This document shows positions 45,601 to 59,400 of a stretch of 64,000 nt of DNA, piece by piece. Made by a program: the position numbers and the translations under genes. Every line of letters begins with the position of its first letter. Within the stretch, counting starts at the first letter, position 1. The DNA is from Bactericera cockerelli. Taxonomy: Eukaryota > Arthropoda > Insecta > Hemiptera > Triozidae. The DNA is taken from the NCBI GenBank assembly GCA_024516035.1, contig CM044956.1, forward strand, positions 25,372,331 to 25,436,330, in the 5' to 3' direction. The notes under the pieces were generated by a model, which was not told where the DNA came from, ran no database searches, and worked only from the letters and a program-made list of their open reading frames with translations.

Positions 45601-48600
45601 ACGGCCTACTAATGATTCATTGGACCATTACCAACAAAAAATATACCCATACAAAAAGGTCGATCTTCCTTGGTTTCGAAGATAACCGCCATTTGGTAGT
45701 TTTTTGAAGAAAACAGACTTGCCCTCAGTTCTCTTTTATCTTTCAACACCTTACAATTTCCTGACATATTTAAAAGCAAATCGTCCGTTCTGTCCACCAA
45801 TGATATATTCGTTAAACATTTCTCAAGTCACAAGTTTTTTATAACTAAGGAACATTTTTTTTTACTTCAGTTAAATTTTTAATATTAGAAATCGGAAGAT
45901 TAATGTTTGTTTTTGTATATACGAGTATTTTTTGTTACTTGAATATAGTTTCGTTTTATATTTTCAGCCCCATCCATCGTTGTTTCTTCACACGTGACAA
46001 CACACACATCTCTAGCTTCTCTGATGATAAAGTTGTAGCCCTGTGGGATATTCCAAGTGAATCTAGAGTTTCTAGTTTTACACACCACACAGTAAGTATT
46101 TAACAGAATTTTTAAACCAAAAATTAAAGCATGTTTTTTCAAGTGATGTTCACTTCTTGCTGATAATGAGAATGACATATTTGTCACAATACAGTATGTT
46201 TCTGAAAAAGTCGTCACTTCTAAGGATAGGAAGTGCCCTATGGCCCATCCTGTGGTCATAATATTTTGGCCCCAGCCGGCTAGTACCTCATTTAAACTTG
46301 TAATTTTTTAGATTTGGTTTTTTTAGTTTTATGTCAATTGAAGTGGAGTTTGGAAAATACATTTAAGGCCATGACTCGGGTTTGAGTAGGGTTAGGAAAA
46401 TATATTTATGGCCATGCCTCTGCCTTGAGTAGGGTTAAGAAAAATACATTTATGGCAATGCCTGGGGTATAAAGTAGGGTTAGAAAAATACATGCATGGC
46501 CATGTCTGGTCTTCAGGGTGGGGTTTGGAAAATACATAATTATATGACTCGTATGTAGAGTAGTTTTAAACAAAATATAAGCAAGGCCAATCCTGGGGTG
46601 TGATCTAATTTTTCTGACCTGGTAGAAAAATAATCTTGTTGGTGTTAGGTAGCATATAATATGCTAATACAACAGAGGGTCGGTAGGTAACGTACTTAAA
46701 CGTTACCTCTGTAATTACCGAAGTCTTGGTCTACCGCATTACATACAGAAGAAAAAAATATTCGAAGTGGTTCACCCAGTATTTTATCGAAAATCCATGC
46801 AAAAACAAATAATGACCTTTTTCCATTATTGGCCCAAGTGAGGTATCTTTCATTGGCCAAAGTGATGATTTTCTCTGAGGTTTTGGGTCTATTGTTGGCC
46901 CATCTGATATGCAGCCTACCTTATAAGTAATAGAAAGTAAAAAACAAAAGTGAGAGGTGCATTTTTAAAAAAAGACAAATTGACCCGTGTCCTGTAGCCT
47001 TTACATAGGGTACGCACGGGAAAATTAATACCCCCCCCAGTAGTTTTTTTTACTAATCATTTCACTATGCAAAGTTTCATTCCGTACCTAATTTATCGGT
47101 AGATATTAAGCCTTTGTCGAACCTATGTCGGACCCTGTAAATAAAACTCAAATGTGTGCCTATCCATCTATGTACCTATCTATCTATCAGGGGTTGTCTG
47201 TTACCAATACCACACACAGCCCAAACGGTAAGAGATATCGAATTTTTTCATGAGAATCGACCCCTTTGCAAATCACTAAATTATGTCCAACTTTGATCTC
47301 CTATCCATCTATGTACCTACCTACCTATCTATCTATTAGGGGTTGTCTGTTACCAATACCACACACAGCCCAAACGGTAAGAGATATCGAATTTTTTCAT
47401 GAGAATCGACCCCTTTGCAAATCACTATATTATGTCCAACTTTGATCTATGAAAATTATCTCAGAATACTCTTATATTTTTTTATTTTCAACCGGGGCCG
47501 AGAGTGTTGACTGTGCCATTTAGAAATGGCTCATCCTGTGTTTTATTGTATCAAGTTCTATAAAAAAAAAATGTTCTCCAGGATTATGTGCGAGCGGGGG
47601 CAGTGTCTCCAGTTTCGTCCGACATCCTCATCTCGGGCTCTTACGACAAGACAGTGAATGTGTATGACACAAGATCCTCAGACCCTGTGATGACTGTGAA
47701 CCATGGCAGCCCTATAGAAAGTGTTCTGTTTCTGCCCAGTGGTGGAATATTTGTATCAGGAGGTAATGTACTGTCGGTCGGCTGTTGTTCAAATCTCATG
47801 TTTGTTAAGAAATATTCTACCAATATAGGGTGTTGCACAGGATTGTACTAGAATATTAGGACGTAATAAAAGAAGACCTACAAAACTTACTAATAATTAT
47901 CTCTTTTTTACTTTCCTTATCCTATAATAAAGAAAATATTGTATTCGTCGAAAATTTGACCAACTCAGTTTTTCACATTTCTGGATGAATCATAGCCTCA
48001 GGATAAAAAAAAAGTTGTTTTCAGCCATTGGTCCGTGCGTCTGTCTGTGAACAAGATATCTCAAGAACAGTAAGAGCTAGAAACTTGAAATTTGGTATGG
48101 AAGTAGATCTGAAAATTTCAGGGTCTATGAGGGGTTCTGTCCTGAGAATAAAACCAAGTTTTCATATTTCTCCAATTGGCAGAACTTACCTTTTATAGCA
48201 CTTTTATTAAATAATATTGGTTTATTTTTACCTTTTTTTACATAGAGGGGCGTTAGTTTTTTTAATGTTAATAATGTGAATTATGCAAGTTTTTTCGTGT
48301 GTTATGAGATTAGCTCTCTGAAAGTCCTTGCAGTTACCTAGAAATGAGTACTTGAAATTTATAGTTTTCAAAGTATCGCATCCTAAAGTTCACGCGTTCA
48401 GCTATGGCTACTATGCGCTTACGTTTGACATACATACACTCTTACGAAAAAAGCTCTTTCCTACTTTTCTTCAAGTATTTAGTTGCTGAAAGTTTTAGGG
48501 TATACTATAGGTTGATTTTTTTTAGTACAAATCTCAATTTGCGTATTATTCGGGGTGGGGGAAAACGCCCCTTTGGTAATTTTGTAAGAGGCTATTTTTA

Positions 48601-51600
48601 TTATTTTTTTATCTTTTTTCTAAAGGTAACAGAAAAAAGTTTTGAGAGACAATTTTGTCTCTCAAAACTTTTGAGAGTATCTCTCTAATTTTGGTCAAAT
48701 ATTTTTCATAGGTCACAATAGTAGATTTAAGGTCAAGCAAGAAGGGGGGTCTTTGATTCAGTTTTCAATAAAATTTGAGGTGAACGTTTTCACAGTGTTA
48801 TTTACATATACAGGGGGGTGTCCACGTTTTTTTTTATATAGAAAATTTCAGAATAGAAAATAAGTATAATCTAATTATATATAATATTCGGCATTTTTTC
48901 AAAAAAAAAAAAAAAGAAAAAAAAAAACAACAAAAAAAAATCACACGAAAAATAAACTTGGACTTATTGAAAAGAAGTGATTATGGTTCTCATGTCTTTG
49001 AGAAGTTGCGGACGCCACTGATTTGTGGTGTCCCCCATCAAGACAGACGTCCCCCACTGATACAGCTGGGATGACACCTAGCAAGGATAAAGAAAGATAA
49101 CATAAGAAGAATAAATGCAGATAAGAGTGCAAAAAATAGAAAGCGAGGGGGTAAAGGTGTTCTCATTTTGATGTCACATACGTTTAGCTTTAATACTCAT
49201 ACTTTTAACTATTACAAGTCAGCCATGCTTGGAGAAACTCACCCTCCCCTCAGGCCTGCCCGCTAAACGGCTAGTTTCTAAATAAAATACACTAACTGAT
49301 TAACTTTCTAACAGGTGGTCTGGAAGTATGTGTCTGGGACATGCTTGGAGGAGGTAGACTACTACACAGATTCTCCTGTCACCACAAGACCGTCACGAGT
49401 CTCTGTTTAGCGTCTGGTGGCAAGCGGCTAGTGTCCGGCTCGCTGGATCACCATGTCAAAATTTACGATTTGGTCACCTTCACACCAGTACACACATTGG
49501 ACTATCCTAGTGCTGTTCTCAGCGTGGACGTTAGCAAGGTAGGATGAATTATCATTGTTAGATGGCAAAACGACACCGATTTACAACAGTTGAAATGCAA
49601 AAGTTCCGGTTTTTAGATTTTTCGCTGTACTTTTACACTAACTTATGTCAATTTTTCACATTTAAGAAAAACTTGTAAAGAAATCTCATCCCGTGACTAT
49701 CACGACTACATAAAATCATTAGAAGAAAAAAAATATTTCAGAACCGCAGAGAATATGGAACTTTTTATCATCTAAAAAGAACAGCTCCAGTATTCCATCT
49801 ATTATGCGACTTGATAACCTTGTAGCGAAAGATGCAAAATCTATTGCTGATCTCTTTGCAAGGAACTTTTCTCAAAAATATTCAAACGAAACATCAGACG
49901 AAAGAGAATATTATTTCAATACTAATATAAATATAAGTCACCTTGTTATCTCTAAAGATGATACATTAGAGCTTTTAGGTAAACTTCCTAAGCATGCATG
50001 TCGTGGTCCGGATGAGATTTTTCCACTTTTATTTAAATCATGCGCCGAGGCACTTGCTGCTCCACTGACTGTCCAATTCAACTCTCTCTTAACACAGGAA
50101 TTTTTCATAAGGAATGGAAAAAATCATACATTTCCCCTATTTTTAAATCTGGCGAGAAAGATAATATAAAAAATTACCGCCCTGTAGGTATAACCTCTAC
50201 AATACCTAAACTTTTAGAAAATCTTGAAAATCTTTTAGAAAAAATAATACCTTATAAGAGAATTAATCTTCACTAAACATACATACGAAATGAAATGAAA
50301 AAATCTTCTGAAAAAAATCTTTCTTAAAAAAAAAAGAGATTGGTAGGTACTTAACCTGGAAAAATAGCCCTTTATTAAGAAACCTGGTATTCATTATTAT
50401 CAACACCAGAATGATTTTTTTTTTTTTTAACTTGGGTTTAATATCGCTTTCAACTGCATGGTCGCATCATGACGGACGGGGGTGTTACCCTCCATTCGCA
50501 GGAAACTCACCAACCTGCTAACCACATTTATCTCACCTAGCCTGGGTTAGGCCGGAATGCTAGCATCACGAAGTCTCCACCTCACTGGACGTTGCTTAAC
50601 TTCGGTGATCCTACAAGAATTCCTAACATGGAAAGTAAAGAATGTTACCCAGCATAATAGACCCAGAGCAGAGAAAGAAGGGCCCTGGATGTTCCTGTTA
50701 TACAGGGTGTCCCGTATACAGATGCAAATATTTTGAGGGTACGTTTAGCCCACCGTGGACTATCATATAGGCGAAACTTGCAGTGGGGCATTTTGCTTCG
50801 TTAAAGAGTTATGGCCAAATCCCTGTTTTTCCCACGGGTCTAGAGGTCACTTGGATCGATGCACGTTTTTAAAGAAATGATAGCCAGTAGTTAAGTTTTG
50901 ACTTCATGTATGGATAGTCATGCATATTTCCCTTCAAATGCAGTTGGTTGCATAAAAAAATAATGAAAGACCAGAGAGATATTTAATCATAAGTTCAATA
51001 TTTTTCTGAAATTTGATTTTTCCCTTTTTTCCCTTTCGTGAATTTAAAGTACTTCTACAATTGCAATTCTGCGTATCACTAGTTAAAAAAATACCCTCTG
51101 CTATTTTGTTTCAATAAATTCCAAGTTCTTCCAGACGCGTGAAGGAACGGATGAGATACGACCTATTAAACGGCACCAGAAGGAGAGAAACACATCTTTC
51201 AAATTTTGAATCTGGGGGCTATTGCATTTTGAAGAACACTCGATGCCTGAAGCTGTCTGTGTGACCATTTTTGTACCAAGTGCAAGTTATAAATGAAAAC
51301 TTTCTGAGTACAAATAGTTCTATTAACCAACTATATCAATCAAATCTAATAATTAAAATAACAAGACGATCAATTTGTTCGGTGGAAGAGAAAGCCACAA
51401 GCTTTAACCTCGCCCTTGGTTCGCTACATATTCTTTTGGGTTCTTTTCATTTCATGTCCTGTGTTGCAGAATGTATCATGTTTGTAGTTTATCAATAAAG
51501 TATTAATAATAATAATAATAGTAACCTGAAGGTTGGATGTTCGAGTTTTACCTAAGGTTAATTTTCGGCACTTTTTTGTTATGTTTTTGATATCATGATT

Positions 51601-52618
51601 GTGATAAACACAAAAATGATATTTTTAATTTTAATTCTAAAAATAAAATCACAATTTTTGTTGTTAGCGCAGAGTCTTTCTCCATGTGTATTCTTTGTCT
51701 ATAATTACACCTCTGGTTGCTGCTTTCGTTGCAGCCTCTCTCATTTTTCCTCACGATAACTCTGTGACCCCGAAACCCCATTCACATAACAGTTCACACC
51801 GACCGACCACTGTGAATGATCAATTTCCCTCTGTTAAACATCCCAGAGCAGTGTATTTATACCTCAAATTACGCGCCAATTCTGTTAAAATTCAGCCAAC
51901 TTTGAATTTTCCATCATGATTCAGAAGTGTTTTTTGAGCTTTGCGTGTCTTGCGTTCCATGATCTTTAAAGTGATATACATGAGCTTTCTTTTTTCTTAA
52001 ACTAAACATAATAGGGTATTTTTTTAACTAGTGATACGCAGAATTGCAATTGTAGAAGTACTTTAAATTCACGAAAGGGAAAAAAGGGAAAAATCAAATT
52101 TTAGAAAAGTATTGAACTTATGATTAAATATCTCTTTGGTCTTTCAATATTTTTTCATGCAACCAACTGCATTTGAAGGGAAATATGCATGACTATCCAT
52201 ACATGAAGAAAAAAATTACTTACTGGCTATCATTTCTTTGAAAACGTGCATCGATCCAAGTGACCTCTAGACCTGTGGGAAAAACAGGGATTTGGCCATA
52301 ACTCTTTAACGAAGCAAAATGACCCACTGCAAGTTTCGCTCATACGATAGTTCACGGTGGGCTGAACCTACCCTTAAAATATTTGCATCTGTATACGGGA
52401 CACCCTGTATACAGGGTGTTTTAGTAAAAAATCTCAAAATTGCTAATTGTGTACATTGTTAACCAATCTCGAGGAAGTATTGTGTCCATAATCGGCAGTG
52501 TATTTTTTTTATAATGGAACTATATAATCTCTTCATTTATGTAAAAAAAATATACCTATCTACTGTAAATTGTCCCTGTAGCTGCGTGACCAATCCCTAT
52601 AATTATGGGGTGTTCATG

Positions 52619-52653
<35 letters not shown>

Positions 52654-55600
52654 GGTTAGAGAGAGAGAAAGGTGTGTGTGTGTGTATGTATGTGTGTTGT
52701 GTCTCACTCTTCTAATATTTTCTGTTCTAGAATGACGAATACGTTGTAGCAGGTATGATCAACGGACTTGTGTCAGTGAGAAAGCGAGAGATTGCAGCAG
52801 ACAAAGTGGATGTGATGAGTAGTTTGCAGAACATTGACAAAGTTCCTGTAAAGCTCCCTGACATGCAGGTAATCTAATATTTACATAAATTAGCTTTGAT
52901 ATAAATTGACAAAATCAATTAAAGTTTGAAGAAAAATGGTTTATTTTAAATAGCAGAATGAAAATTCTCACCATTATAATTTTAAGATTAAGTAACCTGT
53001 AATAATCATCAAAGGTACAGGTTTATCTGAGCGCACGGCAGTGTGCCAGGCCAAAATCCAGCAAGCACGGCAGTATACGTAGGTAGATCAATAAGTACCC
53101 GTGTTTAGGGACATGTTACATCATTGGTGAAACTTGTTGATACTTGTTGATGGAACGACATCTCAAATGACCACATCCAAAGTTTGAAACTGATTACTCT
53201 CTTAGTTTTCATTTATTGGTCACTTGAAGTTGTTGTGTTGCGTATAGTTGAGTGATATGGAAAAAGAACAGTACCGAGCAGTTATTCGATTCCTTTTTTT
53301 GGACGGGAAAAAATGTGATGAGATAAAATTAAAGTTAGATGCTGTGTACGGGAGCTCTTCACCTTCTATGACCACTGTTCGCTTTTGGTTTAATGAATTT
53401 AAACGAGGGCGCACAAGCATTTTTGACGAGGACCGCCCAGGACGCCCAGAAGACGTGTGTACCGAGGAAGTCGTGGAAAAAGTGCATGATATGATTCTCA
53501 AAGATCGCCGAACAAAAGTGCGTGAAGTAGCTGAGAGTGTGGGCATTTCATATGGAACTGTTTTTAAAATCCTTCATGATAAGCTGGGCATGAGAAAACT
53601 ATCGGCGCGATGGGTGCCGCGATTGCTCACAATTGACAACAAACGAATTCGCCTGAATTGTTCAAAGGCTAGTTTAGAACTCTTCAATCGCAATCCAGAT
53701 GATTTTTTGCGTCGAGTTGTGACCGTTGATGAAACCTGGATACATCACTATACCCCAGAAACCAAACAGCAGTCAAAAGAATGGACTTTGGTTGGAGAAT
53801 CTGCCCCAAAGAAGGCGAAATCGGTCCAATCGGCCGGAAAAGTCATGGCTACCGTTTTTTGGGATGCAAAGGGAATTATTCTTATTGACTTCTTGGAAAA
53901 AGGAAAAACAATAACTGCTGCATATTATAGTGAGTTATTGACACGATTTGATGCAAAATTGAAGGAGACACGCCCCCATTTGGCGAGAAAGAAAGTCTTG
54001 TTTCACCATGACAATGCACCAGCTCACTCATCTGGAATTGTTGCTGCTAAAATCCATCAACTTGGATACAAATTATTGCCACACCCACCTTACTCACCTG
54101 ACCTAGCCCCCTGCGATTATTTTTTGTTTCCTAACTTGAAAGTTTGGCTCGGTGGAAAGAGGTTCAGCTCAAATGATGACGTCATAAGCCAGACAAAGGG
54201 CTATTTTGAGGAGTTCGAAGGGAGCTACTTTTTGGAAGGGCTAAAAAAGTGGCAGGATCGCTGGAAGAAGTGTGTAGCCTTGAAAGGAGACTACGTCGAA
54301 AAATAGAACCCAAAAGTGTAAGTATCTCGCACTCTTTTTTCAAACACGGGTACTTCTTGATCCGCCTCGTATCTTTACACGAAACGATTCACCCGAATTT
54401 TCACACCTTTATATCTTTGGTTCTTTTGACCATGGAGCTATGAAATTTGGCACATAATTATGTTGTCTTGTATTTATTTATTTGTATTTGTATTTATTTA
54501 TTTTATTTTCAACAGGTAGGTCTTAGTACCCCTAAAACAGTGGTTCCCAATCTTCTATACTGGCGACCCAATTTGCCTTTTACCCAACATCCCACAACCT
54601 AAAGTTCATAATCGGTATAGTACCTACTATTTAAATTTTATTGCAAAGATGATTCTTAATAATTCTTATACAGGGTCCGCCAAGAAAAAGGAGCCACTCG
54701 AAATATCTAGAGAACGGATTTAAATTTTGAGAATAACTAAAACAGGTGTACCATTATATCGAGGGGGAAACATTTTCTATTAGGTTTTGATTTTTTATCA
54801 TTACCAGGGGCGGCCCCATGGGGGTTCAACTTTGGAATCTTAAATGGAACCACCTATTTGCAGGTAAACTGGGTATATTTACAACATGATTATGGGAAAG
54901 AGAGGTACAATATATAAGACTTCTATACTTCCCGACTACCTAGAAAGCTGAAATTTTGTAAAAGTACAGGGAAAAATCTGAAAACAGGAACTTTCGCACT
55001 TAACATGCTGTTAAACAGTGTCGTTTTAGGGAGAAAATATATAATCGATTATGAATCTAAATTATGAGGCGCTTCCCTACTACTTAAAAAAGCAGAAATT
55101 TTGCATGTTTATTATAAAAGTACAGGACAAAATCTGAAAACCGGAACTTTCGCACTTATCATGCTGTTAAACGGTGTCGTTTTAGGCAGGAAGTATACTC
55201 GATTATGATCTAAATTATGAGGCACTTGTCTACTACCCAAAAAGGTGAAATTTTGCATAATGGTAGGGTTTACTGTAAAAATACAGGGAAAAATCTGAAA
55301 ACCCGAACTTTCGCACTTGTGAGGTAAACGGAAATCAACAACCGCTAATATTGCACATGTTCCTAATAAATGTCCTCGGTGTCATTCCTAGGTTCCTATT
55401 TCCACTTACAAAAAGAAATGATATCCCACAAAAAACTACCGTTGAAAAATGGGCCAAGTTCCAAAACTCCTATTCAAAAACTTTTAACCAATGAATGCAG
55501 TGATATCTTGTTTGCGGCCAAGTTATCTTGGTACATAACTTAGCACTGGTATGTCCTAGGAGGTTGAAATTTGTCATGTAGGTCACTATTAAGTCTTAGA

Positions 55601-56401
55601 TGCGCACTAAGAAAAGATTTTGAAATATGTCCACTGGGGCGCCCGCCTCGGGGGAAAAGGGCGCATTTACATGAAAAAAATAGCTTTTTCATCTCTTCAC
55701 CTTTTCATCACTGTTTCTCCGTACCGGTAAATTTCTGGTGGCTGAAAATTAATATATTGGTTGACTACAGATTGTAGATGTGCAATAAGAAACGATTTTA
55801 TTATGTTCCAACTGGGGCGCCAGCCACGGGGAAAAGGGCGAGTCCTAAAAATTGGATGGGCGACATCCAATTTTTAGGACATCCAATTTTTTTTTTTACG
55901 TTTTTCGACCTAAATGACATTTTTTTCTCGAAATTTGTCGCGACGACCTATCAACTCAAAGCAAGAAACTTTTAGGCAAGGGCTTGAGCTTTCAATTGAC
56001 ATATCGATCGCGAATTTCTGATAAGCCATTCTTGAGCTACGCCAGATAAGGTTAAAAAAAACGGATGGGTAATACGTAAAATATTCACGTTTTTTTACTT
56101 AAATGTCATTTTTTCTCGAAATTTGAAGTGACGACCTATCAACTCAGAGCAAGAAAGTTTTAGGCAAGGGTCTGAGCTTTCATTTGACATATTGATCGCA
56201 AAATTCTGATTAGCCGTTCTTTAGCTACGCCGGTAAAGGACAAAAAATGGATAGGTGACGCAATTTTTTTCTCACAGTTTTACTTTTCTGTGCGGTGTGG
56301 TGTGTGTGTGTGTCTTGTGTGGGTGTGGGTGTGTGTTGTGTGAGTGTGTGTGCGGTGTGTGTGTGTGAGTGTGCGATGTGTGTGTGTGTGATGTATGTGT
56401 G

Positions 56402-56453
<52 letters not shown>

Positions 56454-59400
56454 TGCGTGTGTGTAGTGTGTGTAGTGTGTGTGGTGGTGTGGTTGTGTTG
56501 TGTGTGTGACGGGCTGGCGAAGCGACGGGTGTAACCCGCTAGTAATTGTAATGTATATTTGTCAAATAAATAGAAAGCCTCCGTGGCGTAAAGGTTGTGA
56601 CTACTGCCCGTAGTCCAGAGATCTTGAGTTCGATTCCCGGTTGGAGCAGACTTTTCGCATAGAAAATTCTGTTCCCTCCGAACATGTGAGGCTGGCAATT
56701 CCGGCCCTACCCAGGCGGGGTCAGGTTAATGTGGGTAGCTGGTACGATTCCCAGCGAATGGAAGGTAAAACCCCCGTCCTGTCTACCTCAAGTCAGGACG
56801 TTAAAACCAAATTGAATCTATGGACATGAAAGGAGCCTCGACATTGGATCTGGGCGTCCATATAATCCTGATCTCTCACCACGGTAATTTAGGTATCAAT
56901 ACCTACGTCACGGACACGGAATTATTATTAGTATAATGGAAATGTTGTTTGAAAAAAAAGTAACGCCGCTACAAAAACATGTATGTCTATCCAGATTTCT
57001 TCCGTGTTAATTTTTCCAACTTAAGGTCTATTGTACTTCTTTCCTTTTCTTTTACAGGTATTTTCCAGCTCGTCGTCATTAGAAAAGAAAGCAGAACGCC
57101 GGTCCGTTGATCAAGCATTGCGCGGGTTTAAATATGTTAAAGCTCTCCAGATATCACTGAAAGGAAGTAATAGAAATTCTGCTCAACTTCTGGCTACACT
57201 GGGGGAACTTATTCGGTAAGTCAACTTCTAAAAATTGCGAATAGCTTACATTACATTACATTTCTTCTGGGGGTCTTTTCTAAATAAAATAAAGAAAATC
57301 ATATGTGCTGCGTCCATTATTTTGAACTATTGCACCCCATTTTTGGCTCACTCTTCACTTTCGAAAACATCTGCTGCTCTTAAGATGTTTAGCAGGTGTT
57401 TTATGGGTTCAGAGTGAATGGTTTCCAACTCTTGCCCTGGATATCCAAGAGTTTCGAGTCTTATGAGTGCAAGTGCTAGGCACTCGAGTATGATGTGAGA
57501 GGCCGTTTCCTCACTCTCAAAACACTTCCTACACTAAATTGTGCCATTGTATACCCCAATGGTGTTTAAGTGTTTTCTCAGGAAGCAGTGGTCTGTCAGC
57601 AGACCAACTACCTCTCTGATGTATGTTCTACCCAGACTAATGAGTTTTTGGGTTTTTGTTTTTAAAGGCTCCTTTATCATTTCCTTAGATTGCATAAGTC
57701 CTATGACGTTTGTCCAATCTTTTTTGTTTCTTTCGCGGATCAAGTCAGCTATTGCTTTTTTTGCTATACAATTAGGTATGGCGAGAGCAGGTTCTGGTCC
57801 GTTTTAGATTGTTCCTGATCCAGCTTTTGCAAGCTGGTCAGCCTTTTCGTTTCCCTCTACACCAGTATGTCCTGGTACCCAGATTAACTGGATACTATTA
57901 CTTCTGGCTAATCTTTCGAGGAGCTTCCACATTCTCAAACAAGTTTTAAACTTATTTGGTATAATGTTATAGCTTTAATTGCTGCTTGGCCGTCAGATAA
58001 GATTTTAGCGTTTTTCTTAAAGAATCTCATTTTAATACTTTTCTGCACAGCTATTAGGATGGCTAGGACTTCAGCTTGAAATATTGTGGCATGTTTTCCC
58101 AAGCCTACTTTAATTTGTTTCTTGGGATGTATCCGCATCCGCATCCCATCCGCAGACGACACCACCCTTTTTGTACAAAGCATTAGGGAGGATGATTTAT
58201 TTATACAGAGTAATCAGGTGGTTGTTCAATAGCAACAGATTACACCTGAATGCAACAAAAACTCAAAGAATCGTTTTCAGTCTACGCGGAATAAACTTTA
58301 CTAATAACCCTTCCAGCGTAAAACTACTAGGTTTTTACCTCGACCCACAGCTCAGATGGCATGCTCATATTGATTACGTGGCGGGAAAATTAAGTAGCCG
58401 TTTATATTTGCTTCAGAGATTACAAAATCAAGTCTCCTTCACCACCTTAAAAAATGCTTACTACGGTTTATTCCACTCCATTCTATCATACGGAATACTT
58501 TTGTGGGGTCATTCATCTTACAACCAAAAACTTTTTATCCTTAAAAAAAGCAATCCGTATCCTAGGCAATAAATCATACAATGAACATGCAAAACAGCCT
58601 AGATATCCTAACACTACCTTGCATATTCATTTTACAGTGCCTTTTACATATAAAAAAAACATAAAGATGAATATACATATATCCTCTGAGCAAATCCATT
58701 CACACAACACAAGGCATAAATCCAATCTGAGGCCAAATAATCACCGTGTAAATGCAGCACGAAATGGTCCTAACTACTTTGCAATCTCAATGTTTAATAA
58801 AATCCCACTTCATATCAGAGACATGCCGTGTGAGACTTTTAAAACCATAATTACCTGTTTTCTAAAGAAAAAAACATTCTATTCCATTCAGGACTTTTTG
58901 TCCTGCGATTCAGATGAAATTTAGCTATGATCCTATTTAAAAAAAATTGTTCTATGTAATAATGTATATATTGTATTTATTAACTCCCTTCTACTGTGTT
59001 AACAATTTATTAATTGATACACATTAAATAAAATTAAAAAAAAAAAATTAACTGAAACCAGTGAAATTAAATATACGATATCTCCGGCCCCCCTGCTTTG
59101 AATAAAAATCTCAAACTTGTCTTAAAATATTTTTAATGTCAACTAGTTTTCAAAAATGTATTACAATTAGGGTGGTTCCATTTAAGATTTCAAAGTTAAC
59201 CCCCCCCCCCCGGCCCCGCCCCTGGTAATGATAAAAAAATATGTTTATTATCTGTTCAGATTCTAATACCTGACCAGTATATTAACACTTTGATTTTGGT
59301 GGTATTTAAAACTTGTACACTGGATATTGTTAATTGCTTAAAGTGTCCAGGGAGCAGGGAATATCGAATTGTCAGAGACTTAAAGAATCTGATTTCCCCT

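Noticed and set aside
56225..56698. 157-residue minus-strand frame rich in His and Thr
   Set aside because: Translation of a TG microsatellite plus part of a SINE.
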